NCBI GenBank assembly: GCA_009869945.1
Contig: WIXG01000219.1
Span: 1-64,000 of the forward strand
Direction: 5' to 3'
From: Mesaphorura yosii
Lineage: Eukaryota; Arthropoda; Collembola; Poduromorpha; Tullbergiidae
Length of the DNA: 64,000 nucleotides
This document shows, piece by piece, positions 1 through 12,719 of the stretch (its first letter is position 1; every line of letters begins with the position of its first letter). A program made the position numbers and the translations under genes. The notes beneath the pieces were generated by a model that worked only from the letters and a program-made list of their open reading frames with translations, did not search any database and had not been told where the DNA came from.

Positions 1-2171
1 CATCCATCTCCATAAACTGCTAAAAGATGAATGAGAGGAAAACGACATTCATCTTCCAAACTTTACTTTTCACCTTTTGAAGGGGAAATGGAGTCATAAT
101 TTCTCCCGTATTGGTGTTTTGTCCTCTTGTCTCCCCTCTCACGCCAGCGCAACAGCGCCATGCTGGCGCCTCACTTCTGATTTCTGCAGGAGCAAATGTG
201 CCATGGACAACGTCAACTTTGTCTGAAAGTAAAGTGATGAATCATGGATCTGTTTACAATTTATGTTTTCAGCCGGAGTTTCTGTGCCTGACATGTCTGA
301 CATTTCTTTGACCTTGACGACATGGAACTATCAGTACAAAAGGCTGTTAACGGTAGCGTGATTGCAAAAGGCTAAAGGCATCTCCACTTCGCGCGTATTA
401 AACAGGGTGTGTAGTACCGTACCGCCAAATTAATGGAAAGGTACGATTTTGTGTTCTGTTATGCCTTGCCTGTATTGAAAATTTTAGAGTCTGGAACCTC
501 GCCACAAATGCAAGTCTACAAATGTACTAACATGTAGAACCAGCAAGAACCGGTAACCGCGATGGTCATGAAATTTGGATGGAGCGTAGGGCAATAAATC
601 AAGGAGAAATGAGGCCCAAAGCATCTGCAGTCCGCTTATCAGTCAACTTTATTGCCAACTGCCTTTGTGGGTGAATGAGAGAGATGAGAATTAGTTTGCC
701 CAAGTCATATTTCGACATTAGCATAAGCTAACCACCGAACGCCGAGAGCAATCGCCAGGTTGCGGGTTTCGAATTAATACCAATGCCGTTACGCGAAACG
801 AGGCATTGCTTATGCCAATCAGATATGCAAATTGTGCCCTTTGATATTGTTCTGGAGGTAGCGGCATTAATTTCTTTACCATTTTCCATTTGGGACGAGC
901 AAGAAGCCAGCCACGAAACATCAAAGCGAGAGCGATGCACAACGTGTCCTCACCGCTAAGCAAAGCTTCCTGATGAATATGATACAAAAATAATCAATAG
1001 ATTTTGCGACAGCATCCAGAAGGAAATTGCCATTGCCGCCACTGTTAACTGATTGCAAATGCGACGAAGTCTGGCAAATGCAGTGCATTGTTTCATAATA
1101 ATAATGCTATTATGGGTTTACGGCAGAATGTCACAGGGCACAGCATTATAACATGGTTGTTAATGACTCCTTTATACGAAATCAATTGCTGTGTCGTGAG
1201 TGTACAAGTGTACGTGAAATAATAATGATTATTAGAGGTATTACGCTTGTTTGCTTTCACTACCGCCAGCCACACAAGACATTTCCTTCAAAATATATAA
1301 GCTTTTACTACTTCTCTCTTGTCAGCGACACATGCATCATGTTACAGGAAGCTTGCTGGCATTATGTGAGTAAAACTTGCCATCAGAGCGGAGCGTCATA
1401 GCTTTTAGCGGAATGTATCGCATGAAGCGTAGTTTGCACAAAGTTTCGGTCTTTGCACATTGGGAATTGATTGAGCAGATTCGCCACGAAAGAGATTTAA
1501 ATTCAGAATTCGATCCCACGTAGATTTCTTACGAAGAGCTTACCGTTAATCTTTAACCTCCACTTGAGTCGATGCTGTTGCGCTGCGGTATGAGGATAAA
1601 ATCCCTGTCAGCAGTTGGTCTCAATTTCTTGAAAACTTAATTATTATACAAAACTTCTGATTAGTTCAAGAAATGTTCAGGCTCCTTTCAAGGTAAAGAC
1701 TTAAGACTAAGACTCCACGACCCACAGGATAATCTTCAGAACGATGCGCTCTCAACTGGTGCATGCGAGAATAGTGTTTTTGTCATCGCAAAGGTCACGC
1801 TTCGAAATATGTAACAGTAAGAGGATTCTAGGAAGGCCGTCGTTCAAAGGCGTAACCTAAAACCCAAGCAGTGCATGGTCGTATATACGTGCATTTGACT
1901 TCATCTGGGCCTGGGACTGCTTTCTCTTGAATTATGTCAAACAAGAATCTGTAATGGAAATGTGAATCCGCAAACAATGGAGTCTAGTTTATTCACAATA
2001 GCAGTCAGACAATACAATAATAGCAAGTTTGGCACGGACATTAATTGCGTGGTTCAAGGTGGCAACAAATGTAATTCGAGCTAAAACAGGTAACAGCTGC
2101 TTTGCATGGTGCATTACATCTTATATCATGAGAAGATGTAAACAAGTGTCTCCAGCTACGAGTATATCGTG
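1..2171. other. Intergenic stretch, no gene supported
   Basis: Only short open frames occur here, none with a family signature, a signal peptide or a convincing splice partner. The right end must hold the 3' untranslated region of the minus-strand gene that stops at 2172, since a minus-strand AATAAA lies at 1988-1993. I see no tRNA, no transposon ends and no tandem repeat. Confidence 0.5.
1988..1993 (-). terminator. Poly(A) signal of the acidic Ser-rich gene
   Basis: AATAAA on the minus strand (TTTATT on plus) lies about 180 bp beyond the stop codon at 2172-2174. It is the first canonical signal I noticed downstream of that gene. Confidence 0.45.
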
Positions 2172-3637
2172 CTAAGTAATGGAGCACGATCTGTTATCAA
2201 GACGGCGGCGGCTGAATGTGGATGACGTTGATTTTGACATGGAAAAACTGCCATTGTTCGGTTTGAACCATTTGGAGTCTCCCCATAACCTTGGATCGCA
2301 CGGACAGCTAGAAATCATGGATTTGTCCTTCGGTGGTGTTAAATGTAAATCATCTTCATCATCATCGTCGCCAGACAGATTCATGTTCTCCACGCTGAGA
2401 TTATCCGACAGGGCGGATTTCTTCTTTGGTTTCGGGAAGAACGAAAGCTCCTCTTCACTGTAAACAAAAGAGCAAGAAACAAATGAAATGACACGATCCT
2501 TGAATCATGTTTCATGAATAACAGTTGCATTCATCTGTGAAACTGAAACATGGTAAATTCACATTTTGCAACCACGCATTATGACACATAACTTAGCTTC
2601 ATATTTTTGTGAATTAAGTATTGGAGTTAATGGTATCTTCAATTTAAGTTTTCCGAACAGTGAAATAGTACTGTTTCAATTCTTTTGCCTGCCCCAATAA
2701 TGTGAATTCGAATCTTTCAAATACTGAAAACTTTTATTTTTGATGCATGAAATGGAAGTCGGAAAAGTTCATGATCACAAAAAATCGGAATTGTAATTTT
2801 TTGCTTCTAGCAATGCGTCGAAATCTACAGAAATCGAAGAAAATGAAATACTTCCATTCAATTCATTCAACGCGAGGAAAAGTTTAAAAAGAACAATGGT
2901 TGTAATTCTTAATGTGAGCAAGAGAGAGCTCGAGTTGCAACTTTCTCCCTCTTCAATAAAGTTCTCTCTTTGTTTGAATCGTCCTGCAGCACATTAGAAT
3001 ATTTTATATTTTTAAAGTTTGGGTGGAAAATCAGTGACTCATTTGTTGCAAAGATCGGTACTGAGAACGCGCGAGGAACCTAAATTATGATAGTTTTGCA
3101 AAACTAGGACGCGAGGAAAATTTTGTTTTCACAAAGTCATCTCATTATTAAAATGACCAAGATGCTTGCAGAATACCCTTGCTTTGTATTGTTAACACAT
3201 GCACGGTAGCTGAAAGACGCCAGAAAGTGCAAAACATACCTCTCATCCGAATCCCACTGTACGAGTGGTTTGTTTTCATTTCTGTATTTGGAGGATGACG
3301 AAATCACCGAGTTGGCTGCGTCCACTTCAAGCACGAGGCCACTCTTCCCAACCGCAAAGCTTCCATTCGAATTCAAATACTTTTGAGGGATCGCTAATCT
3401 TTGAGGTGGGATTAACGAAGGTACTTTTCTACTATTGTTTGAGGCGTCATGCCCAGACGCTGACTCGTGTCCAGTAGAACCTCTTCTCGTAGTTGTAGTT
3501 TTTGACTTGGAGTTGGAATGATGAGTAATACTTGAAGGCTTTACAGTTGTTGGAGGTGTACTCGAGCCAATTCCCTCGTCCAAGTAAAGCAATGTGGTCG
3601 AGGAATTATTAAAACAAGTCTCATTTACGAGGCTCAT
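2172..3637 (-). CDS. Acidic, Ser-rich hypothetical protein, 2 exons
   Basis: I do not recognise the family. Two exons join in frame: 3637-3240 ending AG|GTATGT (phase 2) and 2457-2172 after a tttgtttacag acceptor, giving 227 residues. I chose the ATG at 3637 because an in-frame stop lies at 3668-3670 and the only start-like codon between is GTG. A further upstream exon is still possible. The protein is hydrophilic: a Ser/Thr/Asn-rich first half, then QWDSDERSEEELSFFPKPKK across the junction, then an acidic run (DDDDEDD) followed by a TPPKDK motif that resembles a proline-directed phosphosite. There is no signal peptide or membrane segment. The character suggests a disordered nuclear or cell-cycle-type protein, but that is only inference. 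The gene is divergent from DNAI1, with 1.5 kb between the two starts. Confidence 0.65.
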
Positions 3638-5138
3638 TGTAGAATTATGCTGCACGTGGAAGTTCGTTCAGATTTAAGCTCTCAACCACGGATGAATTAC
3701 CGATAACAGTGAAAGTAGCGTGGACTTTCCTCTTTCATTGTGAAATGAAAGCGCTCGCGGTGCGCTTTCCAAATTGATGAACTTCCCAACCCTCCACGTC
3801 TCAACAATCCTTTAAATTAAATGAGAAATGTTCATCTCGCTCAAGTAACGTAGGTTTTAACCTTGATTCACTGAACATGCTTCTTGGTTCTTGGTACAAA
3901 GAATTAACTTACTCTCCAAAAATTAGAACACCAAGGTGCTAAAGTTTTCAGCACATAAATGTCAAATTCCATGGCCCACGTAGACAAAGACACTACCACA
4001 TTTAAGTTCTGAGCACGATTGAAAGTTCCAGGTCCCCAAGATCGGTTTCAGTTAAATGTCAAGATTAATGCTCACAATATGTGAAACAGTTCAGTAAAAC
4101 TCTTGTCATCGTCTCCTTTACTGCTGGCACCGTCACACTCGCGTAGATGAAGCAGTACTACGCACTACAAGCACTTAAACTCTTCGTAAATTATTTTCCT
4201 ATTCAAGTATAATTTTTGCACACTGCTGACTTGTCATTTAAGAATTAGCAAGTTTTGCTCGAGTTTCAAATATTGCAAAAGCATCATATGGTATACTAAA
4301 TGGAGCAGCTCACATTGCACAATTAAGCGAATGGTTCGGTGAAAGTCGAGCTTTCTCGGCTCCTCGGTTTTGATGCAAGGCGAACTTTCTCCTAGCATGG
4401 ATACGTCTCGTGTATCGTGTTGCATACATAACGTATTGGGCTATGAGCGGTTGGGCAATACACTCATCCATGTGCCCGGGCCCGTCTTAATTCTACTTTC
4501 ATTTCTCAAAAACGTTGTCACCAGAATCGTTACCTTCAAATGCATTTATGGTTAATTTCAAACGGGATTCAAATATTGAAGTTTTGCAAATTGCCGACCT
4601 AAGCTATCATTCTTTACGCTTCTGGATTGAGTATCCTGATTTTCAACCTAGTTTAATATGATGCTTGCCCTTCAAATTGTTTTTTTATGACACGCTGAAA
4701 TTTATACAGATATGTAATCTCATTTTGCAATCAAGTGTAGCGTTTTTTGCAAAGCTTTTTTTTGGCGAAATTGTAATATTATTTTCAAGCTAATCGGCAA
4801 GTGAGCGAACTTTAATATACAATTTACTAGGGTCCATTAACTTTGGTTTTTTAAATTCATTGTTTTAGTTTTTCAGGTCCTTGTAATCTTGCGGTCACTT
4901 GAGGTTGTGCTCACTGAGTACAGCCTATCGTAGTCGTGCACGGCGAACCTGCTAACTGCCCAGTAGCCATGGAGCATAGTCGATGTTTGGTCGATAATTG
5001 TTTGGAGGTTCAGCTTCATTTTTGCAATTCCATGGGCCTCAATAAAGCTCATCATGTATTTTGGGAACGAATTTCCAAGTCAAAATTGGATCTTTATTGT
5101 AGTTAATTAACGAGTACTTGGATACAGCCTAATACAAA
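3638..5138. other. Divergent intergenic region
   Basis: About 1.5 kb separates the minus-strand acidic protein gene from DNAI1. It should hold both promoters. I see no TATA box at a convincing distance from either start, and only short, unrelated open frames. Confidence 0.45.
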
Positions 5139-8100
5139 ATGCCAGCCGGCAAGAGCACACTTCATGTCGCCCAGAGGGGCAAGAAACGTGGAGGAAGACA
5201 ACGACCCATTGATGAAGATTATGGCGGTTACTACGCCTCACGAAACCAAGGCTTGAGAAAGCCACAGGATCAAGAAAGACTCACGGATCAGGTAGCTGGC
5301 ACACCTTTCCTTTGATTATTGACAAACTTTATTCAACCGCTGCTTCACTCCTACTCATTTCTATTTTACAGGAACTTAAAGAAGAACTAACGCGTACGTT
5401 GACATCTGAGGACCCACAGCGTCCGAAAAATGCCGTCGTTTGGAGTTATAAGGACAAGTACATCAATGCCAGTACGCACGTCCTCTGATTTCAATTCTGG
5501 AATTGATCATTGTCTGTTTACTCAGAGCTTTCATTGACATCCCTGACCTTGAGCCTATGACCACGGTATTCTTCTTGGAATCCGAGCTGATTGTACGTGA
5601 CTCAGAAGAGGACAAACAGTTTAAAGGGGAACTAATCGATGAATTCAGCGACCCAGAGTTGGAGGACCAACCACCTCCACCTCCACCACCAAAGCCACCC
5701 GCTGTCAAGAAGCCCGTAACGCAAGGCGCTGCAAAATCGCATGCTCGTGACACTGTCGTCGAAGGCGAAGACGCCGAAGAGAAAGGTCTGTTGTAGTTTT
5801 CTTTCACTGCTTGCAAAATTGTGATCATTAGTTGAAATTTCTATTGGACTGTAATCTTTGCAGACGACAAAGAAGAACTTGCGCCATCATTGAGTGACAA
5901 GCCTAAGAAATTGTTGAATCAATTTAATTTCTGTGAGCGCGGAGCTCAAACGAAACTTAATCGCAACAGAGTAAGTAAGATTATAACACTGTGTTTTCTC
6001 ATTTTATCACTGTCTCTGCTATTCGAAGGACAAAGTCTCACAGACGGAGCCACCGCCACGAGGGAACTACAAGGACATGTGCAATTTATGGATCATCTAC
6101 GATGCATACATGAATGACACGGACAACCGCCCTGCACAACCCAAGAAGTTCTCCGGTGGGACAGGAGGCACAGCAGGTGCTGGTGCTGGAAGCGACGAAG
6201 AGGGCGGCGGAACTGCCGCTGCTTCAGCCGCAGCTGCTGAAGGTGGTGGTGGTGGCGAGGTCGAGAACCCTGCCAGAGAGAAGGCGAAAGAAGAGAAGAA
6301 GAAACGGGAGGAGAAAGAAGTTCGGTGAGTTAATCTGTTTTCACTCACGATTTACGAATTGGTGGGAAATGGGTTCAAAGAGAACAAGCGACAGCTGATT
6401 ATTGACATGAGATTGCCTTCAGAAAGTTTTCAATTTCCGAAAGAGATTTTGCAACAAAACTTTACACTCTGATGATTTGGTTTGTGAACGAGCACACTTG
6501 AAAGAAGAATGTGTGAAGAAGAATGTGGAGAATCAAATTGTCTCAAAATTTTATGACGACTCCAATTTGTCATAGACGAGTACGAAGGCGTAGATTCAAT
6601 ATTTGAGCTTTCCTAGTTGGGGTTGAATGTAATGAAGTGAGAAAGAAGATGAACCTTCAACTCTTGATCCCAAGTTGTGAATTCTGGGAATTGGGTTATT
6701 CCAATGTCATTCACCAAAGTGTCGTCGATATTCATTTCTGAGAAATACGGAATCTGGAGCTAAACTCTCCCGCCTTTACGAAAGCTAAGGCTGTCGCTAT
6801 TTCGTAAATTAGAAGTGAAGGTTTAATGCGCAAGGAGCAAAGTGACTGAGAGCGAAGAAGCGAGTTTAAGTGCAACACTGGATAAACTTTTTTTCGAGAA
6901 TTCGAAAGAGAAAGTCCAATAATTTTGACAGCCTATGTCTGACATATTTATTTTTCCATTTTCTTACTTTGAATACTTTCCAGCTTTACAGCTGCGCTTT
7001 GTCTGATGGTTTTTGCTTTGCATTTGCAGAATCGTGGATCGAGAAAAGGTCAAAACACGAAAGCCTTCCGTCTTAGAAGGTCAGGCGGCAGTCGACATGG
7101 CTTTACTGAAAGCTGCTGAGGGTCTGAAGTACATGGAGCGCCTGATTAATACTAACATGCATGAAGATGTCATTGAAGGTCAGAAACTTTCACCTTTGCC
7201 TTTATTCCAACACGCAGCGTTGACAGTGTGACGTTCATAATGCAACTTTCTTTCATATTACAGATTTCAAATACTTTGAAGACAATGCAGATGAATATCG
7301 TGAGACTGGGGAAGGAACATTGCTTCCGTTGTGGAAGTTTAGCTACGATCGTGCAAAGAGAATGCACGCGACATGCATTAGTTGGTCTGTCACACAGCCG
7401 GACATGTTTGCGGTTTCGTACGGTTCTTGTAAGTTTTCATCCACCGACTTTACCTTGGATCATCTAACTTTTTTAATTCAGTGTATTTTATTTGAGACCA
7501 GTTTCATTCATTTACCCAATCCTATCTGGAATGGTTGTCATTTACACGATTAGAAATCCTTCTTATCCTGAGCATGCGTGGCAGGCGCCGAAAGGAGCAA
7601 TGGCTTGTCATGTTCATCCAGCGTAAGCTTACAGACACGTAACTAGCACAGCGTAACTCTGCTTCATGCTTACAAGATTCATTCATTTCCAATTTCAGGC
7701 GCAACTGCCTGGTTTGCGTTGGATTATACGACGGTAATACTTCTGTACTGAATATTGAAAAGAATCAGGACAATCAATCCCGAACTGAGATCTTCGCGAA
7801 CATCCCCACATCAATGAAGCATCATGCTCCGATATGGAGTGTGAAATGGGGTGAGGATAATTTGGACGGGGACCCGACATTTTACTCTGCCGGAATGGAT
7901 GGCAGAGTCATTCTCTGGAAGATTGGCATTCCCGATGTTTATGGAAATGGCGGCCTTGACGGAACCGAAGTTTGCACTCTTTTCCTACCTATTCCAGCTC
8001 TGACAGGACCGGACGGCACAACATACAAGCTCTTTGGTAAATGCATTTCTTGTTAGGAATGCCTCCGCAATTGCATTGAACCACAGGGCTTTTGAATTAT

Positions 8101-11100
8101 CCATCTCACTAAAATGTGGCAACTCATGTGGCGATTCAACATTTCTTAGAAAAGCGACTCGTTTTACAAACCATTTATTGTCCTCTTCCGAAGTATGAGT
8201 GTGGGCATGACCTAATTAAAAAAACAGAGCGCACATTTATGTGCACGTAGTGAAGTAAACGTGGCCAGATCCCTTCAAACTGTAAAATCAGACATTCACC
8301 AAATTTGAATCTACTGATGAGAAGGAAGAGGAAACGATTATTCAAATTGCATTCCGGATGAGCAGGACACATGCATCGAAAGTTGTGCCCCATAATATAA
8401 TTATGACAATTTTAAAACCTTATTAAAGAGAATGCACCAAGGTTGGAACTCGAGGAAAAGTTTTCTCCAAGGAGCGTCTTTACGGATGAGCAAATGAATA
8501 TCGATAACTTTTGCCATTTGTACTCGAAATGCAGCCGGAATCACTTTTTCTGAGGAGTTTCTTAATTCTTTCTTGCTACTTGGTTGCAGGCTGTGCCAGA
8601 TGTTTAGCTTTCCACCCTACGGAGAAAACTACATTTCTAGTTGGAACGGCTGAAGGAAATATCTTTCAATGCTGCTCCCTGTACAGTACCAAATTCGATA
8701 AGGTAAGAGAAAGATAACGGAAGGAATCATGCTTGAACTCAGTTTTTTTTTGCACGCCTTGGCACAAAATGATACTCACAAAAGTAAGACCGGCGCAGGC
8801 TGAACTGAGAGCCCATATGGTGAACAAAAATTGATGAGTTTTGTATTTATTATCATCTCGGGAGATTTTAATTACGGTGAATAGGGTATAAAAGGTTGCT
8901 TTCATTCCAAAATCAATAGAAAAGAGATTGAGAATAAGCACAATCCAAAGAAAATACTGAGAGTTGGGAATAGTCAGACTAGCAGCCCCGTAGTCGCGAA
9001 TTTCGGCCAGAACTGACATTTGCGATGGAAATCTCATGAAATGAGTACGAGGTGAAACTGTGGCAGACGGAGTGAAATCTGTGATGTAAACTCTAACGAA
9101 TAGCCTGCAATAGAAGTGATTTCGCCAAAGATTTATTTATCCAATCTTCTAGTTCAGGAAGTTCAGGTGGATTACAATTCGAAGATACGATACGATAGCT
9201 GAATAATCATAGAGTTTTTGGTGAAACAAATTAAAAAGCAAAACAGGGCGGTTTCCAAGAATTTGTTCAAATGAACCCGGAATGGATGAAAATGATGAAA
9301 GGTTTCAGTTTATTCTTCAATTCAGGTTTAATGAAGGACAAAGAATGAAACCTTTCTCGTCATTCGCCCCCTCTCTGAGGCCGAATGTTTACACTGATAT
9401 TGAATTGCATTCTGGTGGTCCTTTCATCTCTTCTGGATGAATAATTCTCGAAAAATAGGAAAGGAATCTGAACAGACACACAATCGTGTGAATCGTGTTT
9501 CCGCATTAAATACCAAGAAAATAGAAAGACAGATGCGTTATAGAATGCGGGAATTGGAGTAAAAGTAAATAAACTAATTCTTGGAAATAACGAACCAACC
9601 TTGTAAGCTCGAAGATAGGAATGTTTTGCAAATGTATGCAAGTTAGGTCTAAGATGCTAGAGCATTGAGAGCAGAATACAGAAATTCCACTGGGGAAATA
9701 GTGAGATTCATTTTCGAGCTAGTGTTGTGCTACGTGTACCCATTGGTAATTGTAGCTACACCTGGAGCTTGCACTTTCCAGCAATAATTAAGAAACGAGT
9801 CTAATTCCGGTTTTCCGGCACGTGTTAGTCATATCGGTGAAAGTTTCTTTCTCTGCGGTTTTCAAAATACCGTGTGCGCCTTCGATTCGTTTCCCATCCT
9901 TTTCTATAGATCATTAGTCGCTTGTCAAGTCGTCAAATCTCTTGCTTTCTATTCTAATGAATAATTTTGATGAGAATCCTGCACTCATCTTGCATTGCAT
10001 CTAATGAATGAAAATTGATGCACGCGTAACCTTTCATGACATACTATCGATGGCAAAGTTGTTCCAGACCATCCGTGCCTACCAATTGGAGTTTGTGCTT
10101 CCATTTGCATGTATGCACGCGAGCACGCTTCTCTCATGATTCTATAATTCGGCATCATAGAATTTTAATGATGTTTACTAGAGATGTGAGAAGCCTCTTC
10201 CGCCATTTCATCTACGGGCGAAATGCCGAACAAAATAATAAAAGAGAATTCGCATTTGCATCCTGTTTCGCGTCATGCGGCTGCAGCAAGAGGCTATCAG
10301 TTTATCATCTTCTTGCCAATCTGGCCAAAACGGTTTGTAATGAGACAATTACATATTTAACCATTTTGTCATTGTTTACAGCTCTACAACGCTCACTTTC
10401 TACCAGTTGCTGCGCTTCAGTGGAATCATTACCATCTGGACGTGTTTATCTCATGCAGCGAAGATTGGACAATTAAAGTCTGGGATCGCAGAGACTCGTA
10501 AGAATTATACAAATTATGCTATGCAATCGGAGTGAGTTGAAACGAAATAAGAAGTGATTGTCATGAGAATTAATGAGCTGTTTTCGTTCTTCCAGTGAAC
10601 CCATGTATGTTTTCGAAATTGGAGTGCCCGTTCTGGACGTGTGTTGGGCCCCATACTCCTCGACCGTTTTCGGAGCTGTAACTGAAGAAGGGAAAGTACG
10701 TTCGCATTTCACTGTATCAGTAGTGGACCAATTTGCTACTTTGTCTTCAATTTCTTGCATTCCCAGGTTCTCATCTACGATTTGAATGTTAACAAAGAAA
10801 AGCCAATCTGTACGCAGCAAGTTGTTACGAAAAGGAAAGTGCGACCACATCGTATTCAGTTCAACCCTGTGTATCCTATCATTGTCGTCGCGGATGACAA
10901 GTAATTACTTTAAATATCATCATAATAGCTAATGGCTTCGCCATTTACAATTTTACAATATTGCAGAGGTCACCTGACAAGTCTCAAATTATCGCCAAAT
11001 TTGCGAATTATGCCACGAGATGCAAGAAACTTGTTGCTGGAAGGCGATGCTAGAGTAAAGTTTGAAGTCACGAAAATGTCCAAGCTCCTTTCATTAGTTC

Positions 11101-11192
11101 GTGACCCTGATGGTGTCACCAAACCAAAAGAAATTCCCGAAGTTATGGATTTGGAGCGCGTTGGACAACCGATTATTCAAACTAAATGCTAG
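5139..11192 (+). CDS. DNAI1: Axonemal dynein intermediate chain 1, 14 exons
   Basis: Outer-arm dynein intermediate chain, a WD-repeat scaffold that docks heavy chains on the axoneme of motile cilia or flagella. Exons: 5139-5291, 5372-5471, 5528-5785, 5864-5970, 6029-6324, 7030-7178, 7264-7428, 7502-7622, 7699-8036, 8590-8702, 10382-10497, 10596-10695, 10767-10900, 10967-11192. Every phase matches, giving 791 residues (human about 699). Family signatures include LLNQFNFCERGAQT (about 183-197), SQTEPPP (about 210), IIYDAY, FKYFEDNADEYRE, GTLLPLWKF, ISCSEDWTIKVWD, WAPYSSTVFGAVT and GHLTSLKLSPNLR. WD repeats fill roughly 410-770. The extra length is mostly a Gly/Ala/Glu-rich insert at about 248-300. 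Exon 3 uses the second AG of ctcagag; exon 8 uses the AG at 7500-7501 and restores the family's spacing. Intron 10 is 1.7 kb and otherwise empty. The 3' end converges on TBCA. Confidence 0.93.
8703..10381 (+). other. Long intron 10 of DNAI1
   Basis: A 1,679 bp intron in a gene whose other introns are mostly 55-130 bp (intron 5 is about 700 bp, intron 9 about 550 bp). It carries no coding signature on either strand and no transposon ends that I can see. Confidence 0.7.
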
Positions 11193-11312
11193 AAAGCCAC
11201 TATGCCACACAATATTTACGAAATTTGTAACGGTTTCTTCGCAAAAAAAAGAAAAAAAAGTGACACCCTCTGCTGAACTGAAAGAATTAGTAATAGTAAA
11301 TAGTTGTTAAGT

Positions 11313-11318
11313 TTTATT
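11313..11318 (-). terminator. Poly(A) signal of TBCA
   Basis: Minus-strand AATAAA about 235 bp past the TBCA stop. It lies only 120 bp from the DNAI1 stop, so the two 3' untranslated regions probably overlap or nearly touch. Confidence 0.6.
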
Positions 11319-11551
11319 GATGTAGTAGGCATTTTGTATGGCAATTACTTTGCTAGCACTAAAGCATTACAAAATATTTTGTATCACAAGGTTATTCACT
11401 CGATGGTTAATAACCTTTGCTTTTGACATAGAAAAATGTAGTAGAAACGTATTAATACCAAGTGAATTAATTACTCACACATACATGGAAGTTAAGGTAG
11501 TGAATTTAAGATGCAAAAATTTAAAACAAAGAATTGAAGCTTTAACGGACA

Positions 11552-12150
11552 TCAGCCCTCCATAAGGCCCGAGTTTAAAGTTCGAACAAGGTGTGGCTCC
11601 GCCTCTTGCAATGCCTGGACAGCTGCCTTGTATTCTTCAGAAAATCCTACATTATCCTTTTCCGCATTGACAAGTGTCTTCAACGAGGAGTAGGCATCCT
11701 AGAAATGAGAATAGACTCGTCAGAAAATTCATATAAACAATGGGTAATAAAATCATTAGCAATTACAGTAATCAATCTCGCAATGTCAGGTAGCATCATC
11801 TGTGTCTCCTTTAGGTTGCCCTCTTGTTGTTTAATGAAAAGTTCTTCCCTCCCTACAACACAAGAACAGATAGATAGACGAGCTGATTGTTGGAGTCCAA
11901 GCTGCCAATTAAGCAAGACATAAGGGTTGGACAAACCTTCTTCCTTGAACTTCCGAATCTTCTTCTCCTGCTCCTCCGCTTCCTTCAAATAGCAGACCTT
12001 GTCCTTTGTAAGGCGCTTAACGGTGCCAGTTTTGATCTTGATTGTCCTCAGTGTTTTGGCCAACTCTGGGGTTATCTCTGGCTTTGAATCTTGCTCCTGT
12101 GGCTTTGGAGCTACAGCCACTTCTGGTTCGGCATTACTGTTGTCCGCCAT
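11552..12150 (-). CDS. TBCA: Tubulin-specific chaperone A (cofactor A), 3 exons
   Basis: TBCA captures and stabilises quasi-native beta-tubulin in the tubulin folding pathway of the cytosol. Exons: 12150-11937, 11852-11767 and 11698-11552, joined in phases 1 and 0, give 148 residues. The core matches the family: IKIKTGTVKRLTKDKVCYLK, then EAEEQEKKIRKFKEE, KETQMMLPDIARLI and a final helix with AEKDNVGFSEEYKAA. All are Glu/Lys-rich and fit its three-helix bundle. Human TBCA is about 108 residues. The excess is mainly an N-terminal acidic Pro/Glu-rich tail of about 35 residues before the first helix. ATG at 12150 opens this frame. The gene is convergent with DNAI1 and divergent from ETFA. Confidence 0.92.
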
Positions 12151-12719
12151 TCTCTGGAATTTTCGTACTATTTAGTCGATAGGTGAAAATAAGTAGTAAT
12201 TACGTAAAAGTGAATGATATGAATGCAAAAAGCTAAGATAATGAATCAAAATAAAAAATGTACGTGTACAAACCTAAGACTCACTAAAAAGTTGACAGCA
12301 CAGTGTCAGTTATCCACTTTGAATTCTTTTGCTTGCGCGATTCGTAGCTCGCAGTGGTTAGCAACATTTCACCTTGCAAACATTCATGCATGGGTTGGAA
12401 TCGTACACCAACTGTATTTTGTAGCAAAGTTATTCTTATGAAGTAGAATGTAGTATTAGCTCAAAGTTCAAGTTTGAAGGACAACTCATGTGAAGTTTGG
12501 ATTATGTGATTTGATTGATCATTTGATCTATTCATCGTGAGTGAGCAGCCTAATTTACTTCAGTTAATAATTTTTAGAAATTAGTCAAACCCTATTTGGT
12601 GCGCAGAATTGGCTCCTTGGTTAATTCGCCAGTGGTAAGTGAAACATTGTTACTACTTTCTGTTTAAGTAAGCTATATACCATAATTTTTTTTATACAGA
12701 AATATTCTGATACATCAAG
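12151..12719. promoter_or_regulatory. Bidirectional promoter region TBCA/ETFA
   Basis: A 569 bp gap between the divergent start codons of two housekeeping genes must carry both 5' untranslated regions and promoters. No TATA box stands at a useful distance, which is usual for housekeeping genes. The boundaries are inferred from the gene models only. Confidence 0.5.

Noticed and set aside
740-790. GGGTTTCGAATT resembling a tRNA T-loop
   Set aside because: No matching A box or cloverleaf stems on either strand.
8666-9037. 123-codon minus-strand frame within DNAI1
   Set aside because: It overlaps DNAI1 exon 10 and intron 10 and has no independent support.
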